Positions 51,160 through 60,939 are shown, numbered from the stretch's first letter. The stretch: 64,000 nt of DNA from Paenibacillus zeirhizosphaerae (GCF_030705605.1 NZ_JAPCKK010000001.1:310001-374000), one strand, 5' to 3'. The notes: generated from the letters alone by a model not told the origin. Translations and numbers: made by a program.

Positions 51160-51366
51160 CTTACGATACCGGCTTTGGATTACCACTTTGTAGCTGCGCT
51201 TCCGAACCCCGTGTGGGCATTACGTGTGGGCATTAAGATGCGCCGGATCATTCCCGTTACAGAATGCCAATAAGGGCAGATCAGTTCATACCAAGGCTGA
51301 TTCGCCGAAATAGGGTGGAACCACGAGTACATACACTCGTCCCTTTTACGGGACGGGTGTTTTTTG
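51160..51366 (+). promoter_or_regulatory. T-box leader of thrS (short or atypical)
   Basis: The T-box motif AGGGTGGAACCACG (51312-51325) is followed by a terminator in which ACACTCGTCCC pairs with GGGACGGGTGT, then six T (51333-51366). The region from the ytxC stop to the motif is only about 175 bases, and I cannot place a full Stem I in it. Possible Thr specifiers are ACC followed by A at 51182-51184 or 51290-51292. The leader contains a perfect 13-bp tandem duplication. Confidence 0.75.
51210..51235 (+). repeat. Perfect 13-bp tandem duplication in thrS leader
   Basis: CGTGTGGGCATTA occurs twice head to tail (51210-51222 and 51223-51235). Confidence 0.95.
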
Positions 51367-51391
51367 TGTTCACAAAAAGGAGGAAAAGGAA

Positions 51392-53329
51392 ATGGCAGTC
51401 CATATTAAATTGCCCGATGGCTCAGTCCGTGAGTATGCAGAGGGCAGCAGTATCGATGATGTTGCCGCTTCGATCAGCAGCGGTTTGCGTAAAAATGCCG
51501 TGGCAGGTAAATTAAACGGGGTAGTGGTAGATTTGTCCACTCCATTGACTGAGGGAGCCCAGATTGAGATCGTAACCCAGGATACGCCCGAAGGTCTTGA
51601 GGTCATTCGCCACAGCACCGCGCATTTGCTTGCACAGGCCGTAAAAAGGTTGTTTGGCAGCAAGGAAGTACATCTGGGAGTAGGTCCTGTGATTGAGGAT
51701 GGCTTCTATTATGATATGGATCTGGAGCATCCATTGAATCCTGAGGATTTGCTCAAGATTGAGAAGGAAATGGAGAGAATTGCTGGTGAAAATCTGCCAA
51801 TTACCCGTAAAGAGGTAAGCCGTGAAGAAGCGCTGTCCATTTTCAATGAGGTAGGAGACCCTTATAAGCTGGAATTGATCCGTGACCTTCCTGAAGACAG
51901 TGTCATTTCCATATATGAGCAGGGAGAATTTTTTGACCTCTGCCGTGGACCGCACGTTCCTTCAACCGGCAAGCTTAAGGTGTTTAAACTCATGAATGTG
52001 GCTGGTGCTTACTGGCGCGGGGACAGCAAAAATAAAATGCTGCAGCGTGTATACGGCACTGCTTTTGTGAAAAAGGCTCAGCTCGATGAGCATCTGCATA
52101 TGCTTGAAGAAGCGAAAAAGCGCGATCACCGCAAACTCGGCAAAGAGCTCGGCATGTTCACCTTCTCCTCACTGGTAGGGCAAGGTCTCCCAATCTGGTT
52201 GCCGAACGGGGCCAAGCTTCGTCGCACCTTGGAACGGTATATCGTGGACCTTGAGGAACAATTGGGCTACCAGCATGTATACACACCGGTTCTGGGAAAT
52301 GTGGAGCTGTACAAGACATCAGGCCACTGGGAGCATTACCAGGAAGACATGTTTCCAAAAATGGAGATGGATAACGAGGAGCTGGTGCTCCGTCCGATGA
52401 ACTGTCCGCATCATATGATGGTGTACAAGAGTGAAATGCGCAGCTACCGGGATCTTCCGATTCGTATTGCGGAGCTCGGCATGATGCATCGTTATGAGAT
52501 GTCGGGTGCATTGACAGGACTTCATCGTGTACGCGCGATGACGCTTAATGATGCACATTTGTTTGTGCGTCTGGATCAGATCAAGGACGAGTTTAAACGG
52601 GTGATCGAGCTCATTATGATTGCTTACAAGGATTTCGGTATTCATGATTACCGTTTCCGTCTCTCCTATCGTGATCCACAGGATAATGAGAAATATTTTC
52701 AAAATGATGAGATGTGGGATACGGCGCAAAGTATGCTGCGTCAGGTCGTTGAGGAGACGGGGCTGCCATTTTACGAAGCGGAAGGAGAAGCGGCCTTCTA
52801 CGGTCCTAAGCTGGATGTACAGGTGAAAACCGCTCTCGGCAAGGAAGAGACGCTGTCCACCGTGCAAATCGACTTTTTGCTGCCTGAACGCTTCGAGCTG
52901 GAATATGTGGGTGAAGACGGACAGAAGCACCGTCCGGTTGTTCTGCACAGAGGTATTTTAGGTACAATGGAGCGCTTTACAGCCTTCCTGCTGGAGAATT
53001 TCGCAGGCAACCTGCCGCTCTGGCTGTCGCCGGTTCAGGCTAAAGTCATTCCGGTTTCCGGCAACTATGATGATTATGCGCGTGAGGTTACGGATCAGCT
53101 TCGTCGTGCAGGGGTTTCGGTAGAAGCCGATCTGCGCAATGAGAAGCTGGGCTATAAGATCCGCGAGGCGCAGTTGGAAAAAACACCGTACATGCTTGTT
53201 GTTGGTGAGAATGAGAAAAATGAAGGTAGCGTCTCGGTGCGCAAACGCGGACAGGGAGACCTAGGCGCCAAGCCGCTGAATGAGGCAGTCGCCATGCTGA
53301 AGGAAGAAATTGCTACTCGGAGCATTTAA
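51392..53329 (+). CDS. thrS: Threonine--tRNA ligase
   Basis: A 645-residue enzyme of normal length. It has an N-terminal TGS domain (1-65), an editing domain with [16 protein letters not shown] (H-x3-H), a class II core with RPMNCPHHM (zinc cysteine), motif 2 ([27 protein letters not shown]) and motif 3 ([17 protein letters not shown]), and a C-terminal anticodon-binding domain (about 540-640). ATG follows AAGGAGG. The editing domain clears Ser-tRNA-Thr. It is regulated by the T-box just upstream. Confidence 0.98.
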   Translation: MAVHIKLPDGSVREYAEGSSIDDVAASISSGLRKNAVAGKLNGVVVDLSTPLTEGAQIEIVTQDTPEGLEVIRHSTAHLLAQAVKRLFGSKEVHLGVGPVIEDGFYYDMDLEHPLNPEDLLKIEKEMERIAGENLPITRKEVSREEALSIFNEVGDPYKLELIRDLPEDSVISIYEQGEFFDLCRGPHVPSTGKLKVFKLMNVAGAYWRGDSKNKMLQRVYGTAFVKKAQLDEHLHMLEEAKKRDHRKLGKELGMFTFSSLVGQGLPIWLPNGAKLRRTLERYIVDLEEQLGYQHVYTPVLGNVELYKTSGHWEHYQEDMFPKMEMDNEELVLRPMNCPHHMMVYKSEMRSYRDLPIRIAELGMMHRYEMSGALTGLHRVRAMTLNDAHLFVRLDQIKDEFKRVIELIMIAYKDFGIHDYRFRLSYRDPQDNEKYFQNDEMWDTAQSMLRQVVEETGLPFYEAEGEAAFYGPKLDVQVKTALGKEETLSTVQIDFLLPERFELEYVGEDGQKHRPVVLHRGILGTMERFTAFLLENFAGNLPLWLSPVQAKVIPVSGNYDDYAREVTDQLRRAGVSVEADLRNEKLGYKIREAQLEKTPYMLVVGENEKNEGSVSVRKRGQGDLGAKPLNEAVAMLKEEIATRSI

Positions 53330-53397
53330 TATTTTTAATCCTCTGCTGAATAGCGAAAAAGAACTCTGGAAAACCTTTCATTAGGGAGGTTTGTCGG

Positions 53398-53985
53398 ATG
53401 AATTCAATTTCGTATAGGCGGAGGATTTTTTTATGGCTCATGATATGTGCCGTGCTTCTGCCTACCGGGCCAGACCTGGTATTCTCGGCGCTTACAGTAC
53501 CCGACCCGTCCGGGAACAATGAATCTGTATCCGTTCTTGCGCCACGTGATGAACAAATTTTGACAACGATGACAGTCATGGCTACCGGATACACAGCAGG
53601 GTATGAATCTACAGGAAAAGGACCGAAGCACCCGCTCTACGGCATTACCTATTCGGGAGTAAAGGTCCAGCGGGATAAAAATTCACTTTCAACTATTGCC
53701 GCTGATCCCAAAATATTTCCCTTGGGCAGCATCCTGTATATTCCAGGCTACGGTTACGGTATTGTAGCGGATACTGGCTCGGCCATAAAAGGAAAGAAAA
53801 TTGATCTGTATTTCTCCACCATCAAACAAGTGTATAACGAATGGGGCAAAAAGGAAGTTGATGTGCAGATCATCAAACTCGGTAACGGAAAATGTACCGA
53901 AGAAATGGTCGACCAATTCCAGAAAGCGATTCAAGTACACAAAACCATTCCATCCGAAATGCTGGATGAGCCGGTAAATATGTAG
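53398..53985 (+). CDS. Secreted 3D-domain protein (YuiC-like, lytic transglycosylase type)
   Basis: A 195-residue secreted protein. A basic N terminus and a hydrophobic stretch (residues 7-30) form the signal. Residues about 60-150 are the 3D (three-Asp) beta-barrel: [64 protein letters not shown]. The three aspartates in ADPK, ADTG and IDLYF are all present. Such domains (YuiC, YocH) act as small lytic transglycosylases or in resuscitation from dormancy. The following gene is a spore protein but has its own sigma-G promoter. Confidence 0.9.
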   Translation: MNSISYRRRIFLWLMICAVLLPTGPDLVFSALTVPDPSGNNESVSVLAPRDEQILTTMTVMATGYTAGYESTGKGPKHPLYGITYSGVKVQRDKNSLSTIAADPKIFPLGSILYIPGYGYGIVADTGSAIKGKKIDLYFSTIKQVYNEWGKKEVDVQIIKLGNGKCTEEMVDQFQKAIQVHKTIPSEMLDEPVNM

Positions 53986-54006
53986 ACTTTTCTTCAGGAC
54001 GCGGAT

Positions 54007-54037
54007 TGCATAATGTGCTTAGCATCTTCCCATACTA
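54007..54037 (+). promoter_or_regulatory. Sigma-G-type promoter of spore protein gene
   Basis: TGCATA (54007-54012), 18 bases, CATACTA (54031-54037). This fits the forespore sigma-G consensus (TGnATA / CATnnTA) exactly. Confidence 0.85.
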
Positions 54038-54085
54038 CTTGAGGGATGAAACGTCCCACAATATAAGTCAGGGAGGAATTTTACT

Positions 54086-54382
54086 GTGAACAATTTTAAA
54101 AATTTTGGTAGTAAGCAGCCCGGTAACCGTCAAATGAGAAGCAAAATGCCTGTAGGCCAACAACAGCCGGGAGGACAATTCACAGCAGAATTTGCGCAGG
54201 AAAGTGACGTTGCTCAAGTAGCTAAACGGGCCAAGCAATCGGCGCAGAATAAAATTCAGGACAATTTTATGACTCCGAATGAGAAATTTAATTCCGAGTT
54301 TGCTTCCGAAACCCAAGGCACGCTTAGCCAAAAGGCGCAGCAATCCGTAAAAAGCAAAGTTCAGGATTTTGATTCCAAATAA
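54086..54382 (+). CDS. Gamma-type small acid-soluble spore protein
   Basis: A 98-residue Gln/Asn/Lys-rich protein. It has two units ending in an E-F-A pattern: GQFTAEFAQESDVAQVAKRAKQ and FNSEFASETQGTLSQKAQQS. The second contains E-F-A-S-E-T, the GPR protease cleavage motif of gamma-type spore proteins (SspE). These serve as an amino-acid store that is degraded at germination. GTG 54086 follows GGGAGG. The sigma-G-type promoter upstream supports forespore expression. It is longer and less repetitive than B. subtilis SspE. Confidence 0.88.
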   Translation: MNNFKNFGSKQPGNRQMRSKMPVGQQQPGGQFTAEFAQESDVAQVAKRAKQSAQNKIQDNFMTPNEKFNSEFASETQGTLSQKAQQSVKSKVQDFDSK

Positions 54383-54403
54383 TCTGATTTGAGTGATTTA
54401 ACA

Positions 54404-54432
54404 GCCCCCGGTGATCATCGGGGGCTTGCTAT
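54404..54432 (+). terminator. Terminator of spore protein gene
   Basis: GCCCCCG/CGGGGGC stem with an 8-base loop, then TTGCTATTT, a weak T-tail. Confidence 0.75.
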
Positions 54433-54516
54433 TTCCGCTGAAAGGCATACATAAATGATTCAACCGAATGCCCGTATCCCGTGTTGTACGAGGTTTTATC
54501 TGCTTTTATGTTGTTT

Positions 54517-54531
54517 TTAATGTGACATTAA
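54517..54531. promoter_or_regulatory. Palindrome upstream of htrA (TTAATGT-G-ACATTAA)
   Basis: A perfect 7-1-7 inverted repeat lies about 70 bases before the htrA start, in an AT-rich region that should hold the promoter. It is a likely operator; the regulator is unknown. Confidence 0.5.
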
Positions 54532-54600
54532 GGTTTAAGGTACAAAATAAAGACAGTTGATAACGAATGATTTGCCAAGTGAAAGTTTAGGAGGAGATAC

Positions 54601-56184
54601 ATGATGGATGAGTTTAATAAAAACAATACCGGACGTCGTGAAGGGGATGAAGCCGAACGGAATACTGAGACTGCACGTCAGCCGGAAAGCAATGATTCTT
54701 CCTATTATTATTCCTACGGACCGTTTTCATCCATTAACGCCGAAGATAAGCGTGCGCAGAACGGCATGCATCATCGTACCGAGGTCGAGGTAACGGAGCC
54801 TGCTCCGGTTAAACCAGTGCCAACGTTGCACAGCAATGCTTCCCGTGATTATCAGAATAGTAACAGAAACCGTCAGGAAGGGAATTGGCAGTTCAAGCAG
54901 AAGAAGCCCAAATCCACTTTGAAAACAGCGTTTCTGTCATTTCTGGCAGGCATGCTGGTCATCACAGTGCTTATGTATACGGCTGACCGGATGAATTTAT
55001 TTACCGGTAATGCGGCTGAATCCGCAACAGCGGCTGTACAAAACGATTCACCAAGTGCATCAAGCAGCAATAGCGGCTCTAACGCCATACCCGCAGTTAT
55101 GCCTGCTGGTACGGCTGATGTCCAGTCCGTGGTGAAAACGGCAAGCCCGGCAGTCGTCAAAATCGAAACATTGGCTCGTCAAACGAGCGGCAGCCGCCGC
55201 AACAGCCAGTTCGATGATCCGCTGTATCAATACTTCTTCGGAGATTCCTTTGGAGGCAGCAGCCAGAACAATAGTGGCAGCCAGAGCGGACAACTACAAC
55301 CTTTGGGCATTGGTTCAGGCTTCGTTTTTGATAAATCAGGCTACATTCTGACTAACAACCATGTCATTGAGGGTGCGGACGTCGTTCAGGTTACGGTTGA
55401 AGGCAACAACAAGCCTTATGAAGCCAAGGTGCTTGGCAAAAGCGCGGATCTTGACCTTGCTGTCCTCAAAATTGAGGGGGACAATAATTTTCCGACCGTT
55501 TCACTAGGGGATTCCGATCAGGCCCAGGTAGGTGAATGGATGGTCGCCATCGGCAACCCTGAAGGCTTTGAACACACGGTTACCGCCGGTGTACTGAGTG
55601 CGAAGGATCGCACGATTACCATTAATGACGAGAGTACAGGACAGCCTAGCGAGTATAAAAACCTGATTCAGACAGACGCCTCCATCAATCCCGGTAACTC
55701 CGGCGGCCCGCTGCTTAACCTCCAAGGACAGGTTATCGGCATGAATGTGGCGGTGAGCGCAGATGCTCAAGGGATCGGCTTTGCCATCCCGTCTAAGACG
55801 ATCAAGGGTGTCTTGGAGCAACTGAAAAATAATCAGGAGATTCCACAAGAGCCTGTGCCGTTCATTGGTGCGAGTCTGATTGACCTGACATCGGAAGTGG
55901 CAAATCAGATGGGTACCTCGCTTGCGGAAGGTTCTGTAGTTGGCGAGATCGTGTATAAGTCCCCTGCATATGACGCAGATCTTCGCCCTTACGACATTAT
56001 CATCGGTGCCAATGGTAAGAATTATGCGACAGCACAGGATTTGATCGAATTTATCCAGTCACAGAAGGTGGGCGACACCATCACCTTGAACATTGAGCGT
56101 AATGGACAAAAAATGGATCTAACTGTAAAAATAGGCAACAAAAACGATTTTACAACACAGACGGATCAAAATAGCAATCAATAA
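54601..56184 (+). CDS. htrA: HtrA-like membrane serine protease (S1C)
   Basis: A 527-residue protease. Residues 1-105 are a disordered cytoplasmic region rich in Asn/Gln/Glu; one helix follows (about 109-127). The trypsin-like domain has the triad His254 (TNNHVIEG), Asp285 (DLAVLKI) and Ser367 (NPGNSGGPL), and the last 100 residues form a PDZ domain (VVGEIVYKSPAYDADLRPYDIIIGANG). It degrades misfolded proteins outside the membrane. GGAGGAG precedes ATG 54601. The adjacent two-component pair recalls the CssRS control of htrA/htrB in B. subtilis, but direct control is not shown. Confidence 0.95.
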   Translation: MMDEFNKNNTGRREGDEAERNTETARQPESNDSSYYYSYGPFSSINAEDKRAQNGMHHRTEVEVTEPAPVKPVPTLHSNASRDYQNSNRNRQEGNWQFKQKKPKSTLKTAFLSFLAGMLVITVLMYTADRMNLFTGNAAESATAAVQNDSPSASSSNSGSNAIPAVMPAGTADVQSVVKTASPAVVKIETLARQTSGSRRNSQFDDPLYQYFFGDSFGGSSQNNSGSQSGQLQPLGIGSGFVFDKSGYILTNNHVIEGADVVQVTVEGNNKPYEAKVLGKSADLDLAVLKIEGDNNFPTVSLGDSDQAQVGEWMVAIGNPEGFEHTVTAGVLSAKDRTITINDESTGQPSEYKNLIQTDASINPGNSGGPLLNLQGQVIGMNVAVSADAQGIGFAIPSKTIKGVLEQLKNNQEIPQEPVPFIGASLIDLTSEVANQMGTSLAEGSVVGEIVYKSPAYDADLRPYDIIIGANGKNYATAQDLIEFIQSQKVGDTITLNIERNGQKMDLTVKIGNKNDFTTQTDQNSNQ

Positions 56185-56197
56185 TACGGAAACGGCG

Positions 56198-56230
56198 GAG
56201 CGGAAGGATATTCCTTTCGCTCCTTTTTTT
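56198..56230 (+). terminator. Terminator of htrA
   Basis: GGAGCG-AAGGA-TAT-TCCTT-CGCTCC stem with a run of seven T. Confidence 0.92.
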
Positions 56231-56310
56231 CTTGCAGAGAGCTGTTGGATTTATACGAAATGCTCCTGTTACAATAAGGATGAATAGATGATAAAGGAGT
56301 TCGATCCGGC

Positions 56311-57000
56311 ATGCGTTCCAAAGTACTCATTATTGATGATGATGAAAAAATTGTTTCTATGCTACGCAGAGGCCTTGCGTTTGAAGGATATGAAGTAACG
56401 ACTGCCGCTAACGGTGCGGAAGGGCTGAATCAGATGCTGGCCGATGAGCCTGACCTCGTTGTGCTGGATGTCATGATGCCTCAGGTTGACGGGTTCGAGG
56501 TATGCCGCAGGTTAAGAGCTGCGGGCAGCACTGTACCTGTTCTGATGCTGACGGCCAAGGACGAAGTGGAGAATCGTGTCAAGGGTCTGGATACCGGGGC
56601 TGATGATTATCTGGTCAAGCCATTTGCGCTTGAAGAGCTGCTGGCCCGGGTACGAGCGTTATTGCGGCGGAAATCCGAACACCAGGAAGGCGGCGGACAG
56701 AAGCTGGTATTCGAGGATCTCAAGCTGGACAATGATTCGCGGGAGGTTGTCCGCGGCGGGCAGCGCCTGGAATTGACAGCCAAGGAATTTGAGCTTCTGA
56801 ATCTGTTTATGCAAAACCCTAAAAGAGTGCTCTCTAGAGATCTCATTATGGATAAAATTTGGGGTTATGACTACAGTGGCGAATCCAATGTGCTGGAGGT
56901 TTACATTGCGATGCTGCGGCAGAAAACAGAGGAGCACGGGGGGAAACGCTTGATTCAGACCATCCGGGGGGCCGGTTACATCTTGAGAGGTGACTCATAG
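56311..57000 (+). CDS. OmpR/PhoB-family response regulator
   Basis: A 229-residue regulator. The receiver domain has IIDDDEK at the acidic pocket, the phospho-acceptor Asp53 in VVLDVMMP, a Thr in MLTAKDE, and the Lys in LVKPFAL. The C-terminal winged helix (about 130-227) has LTAKEFELLNLFMQNPKRVLSRD and IRGAGYILR. ATG 56311 follows AAAGGAG. It overlaps the reading of the kinase gene region by a couple of bases at most and is co-transcribed with it. Direct targets are unknown; htrA upstream is a candidate. Confidence 0.95.
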   Translation: MRSKVLIIDDDEKIVSMLRRGLAFEGYEVTTAANGAEGLNQMLADEPDLVVLDVMMPQVDGFEVCRRLRAAGSTVPVLMLTAKDEVENRVKGLDTGADDYLVKPFALEELLARVRALLRRKSEHQEGGGQKLVFEDLKLDNDSREVVRGGQRLELTAKEFELLNLFMQNPKRVLSRDLIMDKIWGYDYSGESNVLEVYIAMLRQKTEEHGGKRLIQTIRGAGYILRGDS

Positions 57001-57001
57001 T

Positions 57002-58474
57002 ATGTCCATACGCTGGCGGTTGACCGCCTGGTATTCAAGTATTTTGGCCATCGTGCTTGTTATATTCGGTGTTGCCATTTACGGGTTAGTTTATTATTCA
57101 ACTTACAATGAGGTAAAAAACTCGGTGCAACAGGAAGCGCTGCGAATCAGGCAACAGCTGAAGGTTACGATTAACGGGGATTTTTTCGCAGGCACCGAGC
57201 CCAATCTGGACTTTAACCTGGGCAGAAAGCTGGACGATACACAGGTCTATGTTCAGATTTACAACTATACCTCGGGCGTGCTGAAGACGTCCGCCAATCT
57301 TCAAGGCGTTCAACTGCCTGTACCGTCTACGCGAGAAGGCGCGTATGCAAGCAAGGGGTTCAAAAAAGTAAGCGAAAGCGGAAATTCATTCCTGATCTTT
57401 CACCAGCCCTTGATCCTTGAGGATAACAATCAGGTGGTCGGGCTGCTGCAGGTTGCGCAATTGACCAATTCCCAGGATAAGTTGCTGCAAAGACTGCAGA
57501 ATGTGCTCGTATACGGTTCACTGGTGGCTCTGATTGCGGCGGCGACTTCCGGTCTATTTCTGGCTCGTAAATCCATGAAACCACTGGTAAACGTCATTGA
57601 AGGCGCTAATCAGATTCAGTCCGGCGATGATTTAAGTGTAAGGATTGAATACGATGGTCCAGCTGACGAGATTGGGCAGTTGATCGCTACGGTGAACAAG
57701 ATGCTTGGACGGACAGAGGTGTTCTACAAGGAGCTTGAGGATGCTTATGCCGCGCAGCGCCGCTTCGTGGCGGATGCGTCTCATGAGCTGCGCACACCGC
57801 TGACCACACTGCGTGGCAATGTGGACTTTCTGCACAAGCTGTGGACTGCACACCCGGCAGAACGGCCGGATATGGATGACAAGATGATTCGTAAGCTTTC
57901 TTTAGAGGCCATTGAGGATATGGCCGACGAAGGAAAGCGGATGAGCAGGCTGGTTGCGGACATGCTGTCCCTGGCCAGAGCGGATACGGGGCAGACCTTT
58001 GAAAAGGTATCCACCGCCCTGCAGCCGCTTGTCACGGAAGTAGCGCGGCGGGCGCAGTTTTTGGAGCGAAGCGCGGAATGGATCGTGGGGGATTTTTCAT
58101 TCCTGAACGGAATTTACCTGGAGGGGAACAAGGATTATTTACAGCAGATGCTGTTTATTTTTATCGATAATGCCTTTAAATACACCCCGGAAGGCAGTGT
58201 ACGCTTTGACGCGATTCTGTATCAGGGGCAGGTCGGGCTGCGGATCAGTGACACGGGCATTGGCATGGATAAAGATGAAGTGCCTCATATATTCGAACGC
58301 TTTTACCGGGCAGACGAGTCCCGCGGGGTGACGGAAGGCATTGGACTGGGGCTGTCTATCGCCAAATGGATCATTGATGAGCACCACGGCTCGGTCGAGG
58401 TTGTTACCCGTCGCGGTGAAGGAACCACCTTTTTAGTCTGGCTCCCGGTAAGCTTTTCCGCTCCGCTTGAATAA
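57002..58474 (+). CDS. Membrane sensor histidine kinase (HisKA type)
   Basis: A 490-residue kinase. ATG 57002 is chosen over GTG 56990, which overlaps the GAGAGG site. Two helices (about 10-30 and 165-185) flank an extracytoplasmic sensor region of about 130 residues. HAMP and dimer helix follow, with the phospho-acceptor His261 in ASHELRTPL. The ATPase domain has the N box (LFIFIDNAFKYTP), G1 (ISDTGIGMDKDE), the F box and G2 (GIGLGLSIAK). It pairs with the regulator encoded just upstream. The stimulus is unknown. Confidence 0.95.
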   Translation: MSIRWRLTAWYSSILAIVLVIFGVAIYGLVYYSTYNEVKNSVQQEALRIRQQLKVTINGDFFAGTEPNLDFNLGRKLDDTQVYVQIYNYTSGVLKTSANLQGVQLPVPSTREGAYASKGFKKVSESGNSFLIFHQPLILEDNNQVVGLLQVAQLTNSQDKLLQRLQNVLVYGSLVALIAAATSGLFLARKSMKPLVNVIEGANQIQSGDDLSVRIEYDGPADEIGQLIATVNKMLGRTEVFYKELEDAYAAQRRFVADASHELRTPLTTLRGNVDFLHKLWTAHPAERPDMDDKMIRKLSLEAIEDMADEGKRMSRLVADMLSLARADTGQTFEKVSTALQPLVTEVARRAQFLERSAEWIVGDFSFLNGIYLEGNKDYLQQMLFIFIDNAFKYTPEGSVRFDAILYQGQVGLRISDTGIGMDKDEVPHIFERFYRADESRGVTEGIGLGLSIAKWIIDEHHGSVEVVTRRGEGTTFLVWLPVSFSAPLE

Positions 58475-58552
58475 GGTATAATGAGCTTTGGCTATATTGA
58501 ACAAATACTGCGAATAGCGCAGACATTCCGGCTTACAGAAAGCAGGTGCTAT

Positions 58553-59509
58553 ATGGAAGTATTGAAGATATCACCGCGCGGCTACTGTTATGGAGTAGTG
58601 GATGCTATGGTAATGGCCCGGCAGGCGGCCAAAAACCTGGATCTTCCGCGTCCTATTTATATACTGGGCATGATTGTGCATAACAGCCATGTCACCAACT
58701 CTTTTGAAGAGGAAGGCATTATTACACTGGACGGACCGAACCGGATGGAAATTTTGAAGAAGGTAGACCGTGGAACGGTTATTTTCACCGCGCATGGTGT
58801 CTCTCCCGAGGTCAGGAAGCTGGCAAGGGAGAAGGGGCTTACTATGGTGGATGCCACCTGTCCCGATGTGACGAAGACCCATGACCTGATCCGGGACAAG
58901 GTGGCCGAAGGCTACGAGATTATTTATATCGGCAAGAAAGGGCATCCCGAGCCCGAAGGCGCCATTGGCATTGCTCCCGAGCGTGTGCATTTAATTGAGC
59001 GTGAAGAGGAAATTGCCAGTCTGAAGGTGGAGTCCGGACGTATTATTATTACGAATCAGACGACCATGAGCCAATGGGATATCAAGCATATTATGAAAAA
59101 GCTGCTGGAGACATTTCCGGGTGCCGAGGTTCATAATGAAATTTGCCTCGCGACCCAGGTGCGCCAGGAGGCGGTTGCGGAGCAGGCAGGGCGGACGGAT
59201 CTGGTTATTGTCGTTGGTGATCCGCGCAGCAACAACTCTAACCGGCTTGCGCAGGTGTCTGAGGAAATTGCCGGGGTGAAGGCCTACCGCATCGCGGACA
59301 TAACGGAGCTTAAGCGTGAATGGCTGGAAGGGGTGGCCAAAGTTGGCGTTACATCGGGGGCCTCAACCCCTACCTTGATCACGAAGGAAGTCATTCAATA
59401 TTTGGAACAGTATGATCCTGAAAATCCAGAGACGTGGGAAATCAAGCGCACGGTTAATATGCGCAAAATTTTACCGCCTGTAAGGGAGAAGAGCAAGAGC
59501 GCAACCTAA
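58553..59509 (+). CDS. ispH: 4-hydroxy-3-methylbut-2-enyl diphosphate reductase
   Basis: A 318-residue iron-sulfur enzyme, last step of the MEP route to IPP and DMAPP. ATG 58553 is favoured because it gives the normal start ([15 protein letters not shown]); the longer frame overlaps the upstream intergenic sequence, although the ribosome site (AGCAGGTG) is modest. Cluster ligands are Cys12 (GYCYG), Cys103 (DATCPDV) and Cys198 (NEICLAT). Other active-site segments are [34 protein letters not shown] and [14 protein letters not shown] terminator follows at 59530. Confidence 0.95.
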   Translation: MEVLKISPRGYCYGVVDAMVMARQAAKNLDLPRPIYILGMIVHNSHVTNSFEEEGIITLDGPNRMEILKKVDRGTVIFTAHGVSPEVRKLAREKGLTMVDATCPDVTKTHDLIRDKVAEGYEIIYIGKKGHPEPEGAIGIAPERVHLIEREEEIASLKVESGRIIITNQTTMSQWDIKHIMKKLLETFPGAEVHNEICLATQVRQEAVAEQAGRTDLVIVVGDPRSNNSNRLAQVSEEIAGVKAYRIADITELKREWLEGVAKVGVTSGASTPTLITKEVIQYLEQYDPENPETWEIKRTVNMRKILPPVREKSKSAT

Positions 59510-59529
59510 CATAGCTGTGGTACAAGAAG

Positions 59530-59564
59530 CGGAGAGCAGTAGGAACTGTTACTCCGTTTTTTTA
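59530..59564 (+). terminator. Terminator of ispH
   Basis: CGGAG-CAGT and ACTG-CTCCG arms with small mismatches, followed by seven T. Confidence 0.85.
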
Positions 59565-59584
59565 TTGCAGGATTCAGAAAGAGA

Positions 59585-59613
59585 TTGACGAGAGAGGCTT
59601 AATTTTATACAAT
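59585..59613 (+). promoter_or_regulatory. Promoter of DAHP synthase gene
   Basis: TTGACG (59585-59590) and TACAAT (59608-59613) with a 17-base spacer. Downstream, CTTAAA-AG-CG...CGTTTAAG (59632-59655) forms an imperfect inverted repeat in the leader. Confidence 0.8.
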
Positions 59614-59699
59614 TACTTTAATGAATAAAAGCTTAAAAGCGAACAAGCGTTTAAGTGTAAAAATATATAGATCAATCAGCATGGAAGGGACGGGATCAT

Positions 59700-60764
59700 A
59701 TGATCGTTATAGCAGGCAAGAATACACCTCAGGAGCAAATTCAGGATATCGTAGCAGTTATTGAAAAGGAAGGGCTGCAGGCTCATGTCTCCCATGGAGC
59801 AGACCGGACCGTAGTTGGCCTGATCGGCAGTGTGGCTCCGAAGCTGGCCGAGCATTTAAGACAGATGAAGGGAGTCGAAAATGTCGTTAAAATTTCGAAA
59901 TCATACAAGCTTGCAAGCCGTGATTTTCACCCTGACAATACTGTAATTTCCATCAAAGGCGTTAATATCGGCGGTGGAGAGCTGGTGGTTATGGGGGGGC
60001 CGTGCGCTGTCGAATCTGCCGAGCAGATTGATGAGATTGCGGGACTCGTGAAGGCGGCAGGCGGGCAAGTGCTGCGCGGAGGCGCATTTAAGCCTCGTAC
60101 AGGCCCATACAGCTTCCAGGGGACAGGAGTCGAAGGATTAATCATGATGGCTGAAGCCGGCCAAAAGCACGGCCTGCTGACCATAACGGAGGTTATGACG
60201 CCGGAATACGTGGATATCTGTGCGGAATATGCCGACATCCTGCAGGTTGGAACACGCAATATGCAGAATTTTGATTTGCTGCGCAAGCTGGGAACTTGCG
60301 GCAAGCCAGTGCTGCTGAAACGTGGATTTAGCGCCACCTACGATGAATTTCTGAATGCTGCGGAATATATCCTTGCCGGAGGCAATACGAATGTCATGCT
60401 GTGCGAACGAGGGATACGGACCTTTGAGACGTATACACGCAACACCCTCGATTTATCAGCGATTCCGGTATTGCAGCAACTCAGCCATCTGCCGGTTATT
60501 TCCGATCCGAGCCATGGAACAGGACGTAGAGAATTGGTGGAACCGATGACCAAGGCTTCTGTTGCGGCAGGGGCAGATGGTTTAATTATTGAAATGCATA
60601 CCGATCCGGACAATTCCATGACAGGCGACGGGGTTCAATCTTTATTTCCGGACCAGTTTGCGGCTCTTCTCCAGGATTTGGAGAAGCTTGCGCCACTCGT
60701 GGGCAAATCGTTCACAACAGCCAAAAAGCCATTGCAACGGTTTCCTTCGAGCATTAATGCATAA
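59700..60764 (+). CDS. aroF: 3-deoxy-7-phosphoheptulonate synthase, type I-beta with regulatory domain
   Basis: A 354-residue enzyme, first step of aromatic amino acid synthesis from PEP and erythrose 4-phosphate. Residues 1-70 form a ferredoxin-like regulatory domain, as in the Thermotoga enzyme where it gives feedback control by aromatic amino acids. The TIM barrel follows with VVMGGPCAVES, GGAFKPRTGPYSFQG, TEVMTPEYV, GTRNMQNFDLL, KPVLLKRGFSAT and DPSHGTGRRELV, containing the PEP and metal residues. It is a single-gene unit with its own promoter and terminator. The symbol is by function; names vary between species (aroA, aroG, aroF). Confidence 0.93.
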   Translation: MIVIAGKNTPQEQIQDIVAVIEKEGLQAHVSHGADRTVVGLIGSVAPKLAEHLRQMKGVENVVKISKSYKLASRDFHPDNTVISIKGVNIGGGELVVMGGPCAVESAEQIDEIAGLVKAAGGQVLRGGAFKPRTGPYSFQGTGVEGLIMMAEAGQKHGLLTITEVMTPEYVDICAEYADILQVGTRNMQNFDLLRKLGTCGKPVLLKRGFSATYDEFLNAAEYILAGGNTNVMLCERGIRTFETYTRNTLDLSAIPVLQQLSHLPVISDPSHGTGRRELVEPMTKASVAAGADGLIIEMHTDPDNSMTGDGVQSLFPDQFAALLQDLEKLAPLVGKSFTTAKKPLQRFPSSINA

Positions 60765-60796
60765 AAGCAATACTGCTAGAAAGCGAAAAAAGGGGG

Positions 60797-60839
60797 AAAA
60801 GCCCGAATGCGCGCAGATACCGCGTGTTTTGGGCTTTTT
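60797..60839 (+). terminator. Terminator of DAHP synthase gene
   Basis: AAAAGCCC...GGGCTTTTT stem with an inner CGCG/CGCG pairing. Confidence 0.88.
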
Positions 60840-60909
60840 CTACTTCTATAAACCGTGTCGAAAGCGTGAGCATAGCTGACATAAGCTTAAAAAATACCTG
60901 ACATAGCAC

Positions 60910-60939
60910 TTGACCCATGTCACATTTGGGCTTTATAAT
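60910..60939 (+). promoter_or_regulatory. Promoter of glnA
   Basis: TTGACC (60910-60915) and TATAAT (60934-60939) with an 18-base spacer. The leader has an inverted repeat GAACATT (60966-60972) and AATGTTC (60992-60998). I see no good GlnR/TnrA site. Confidence 0.75.
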
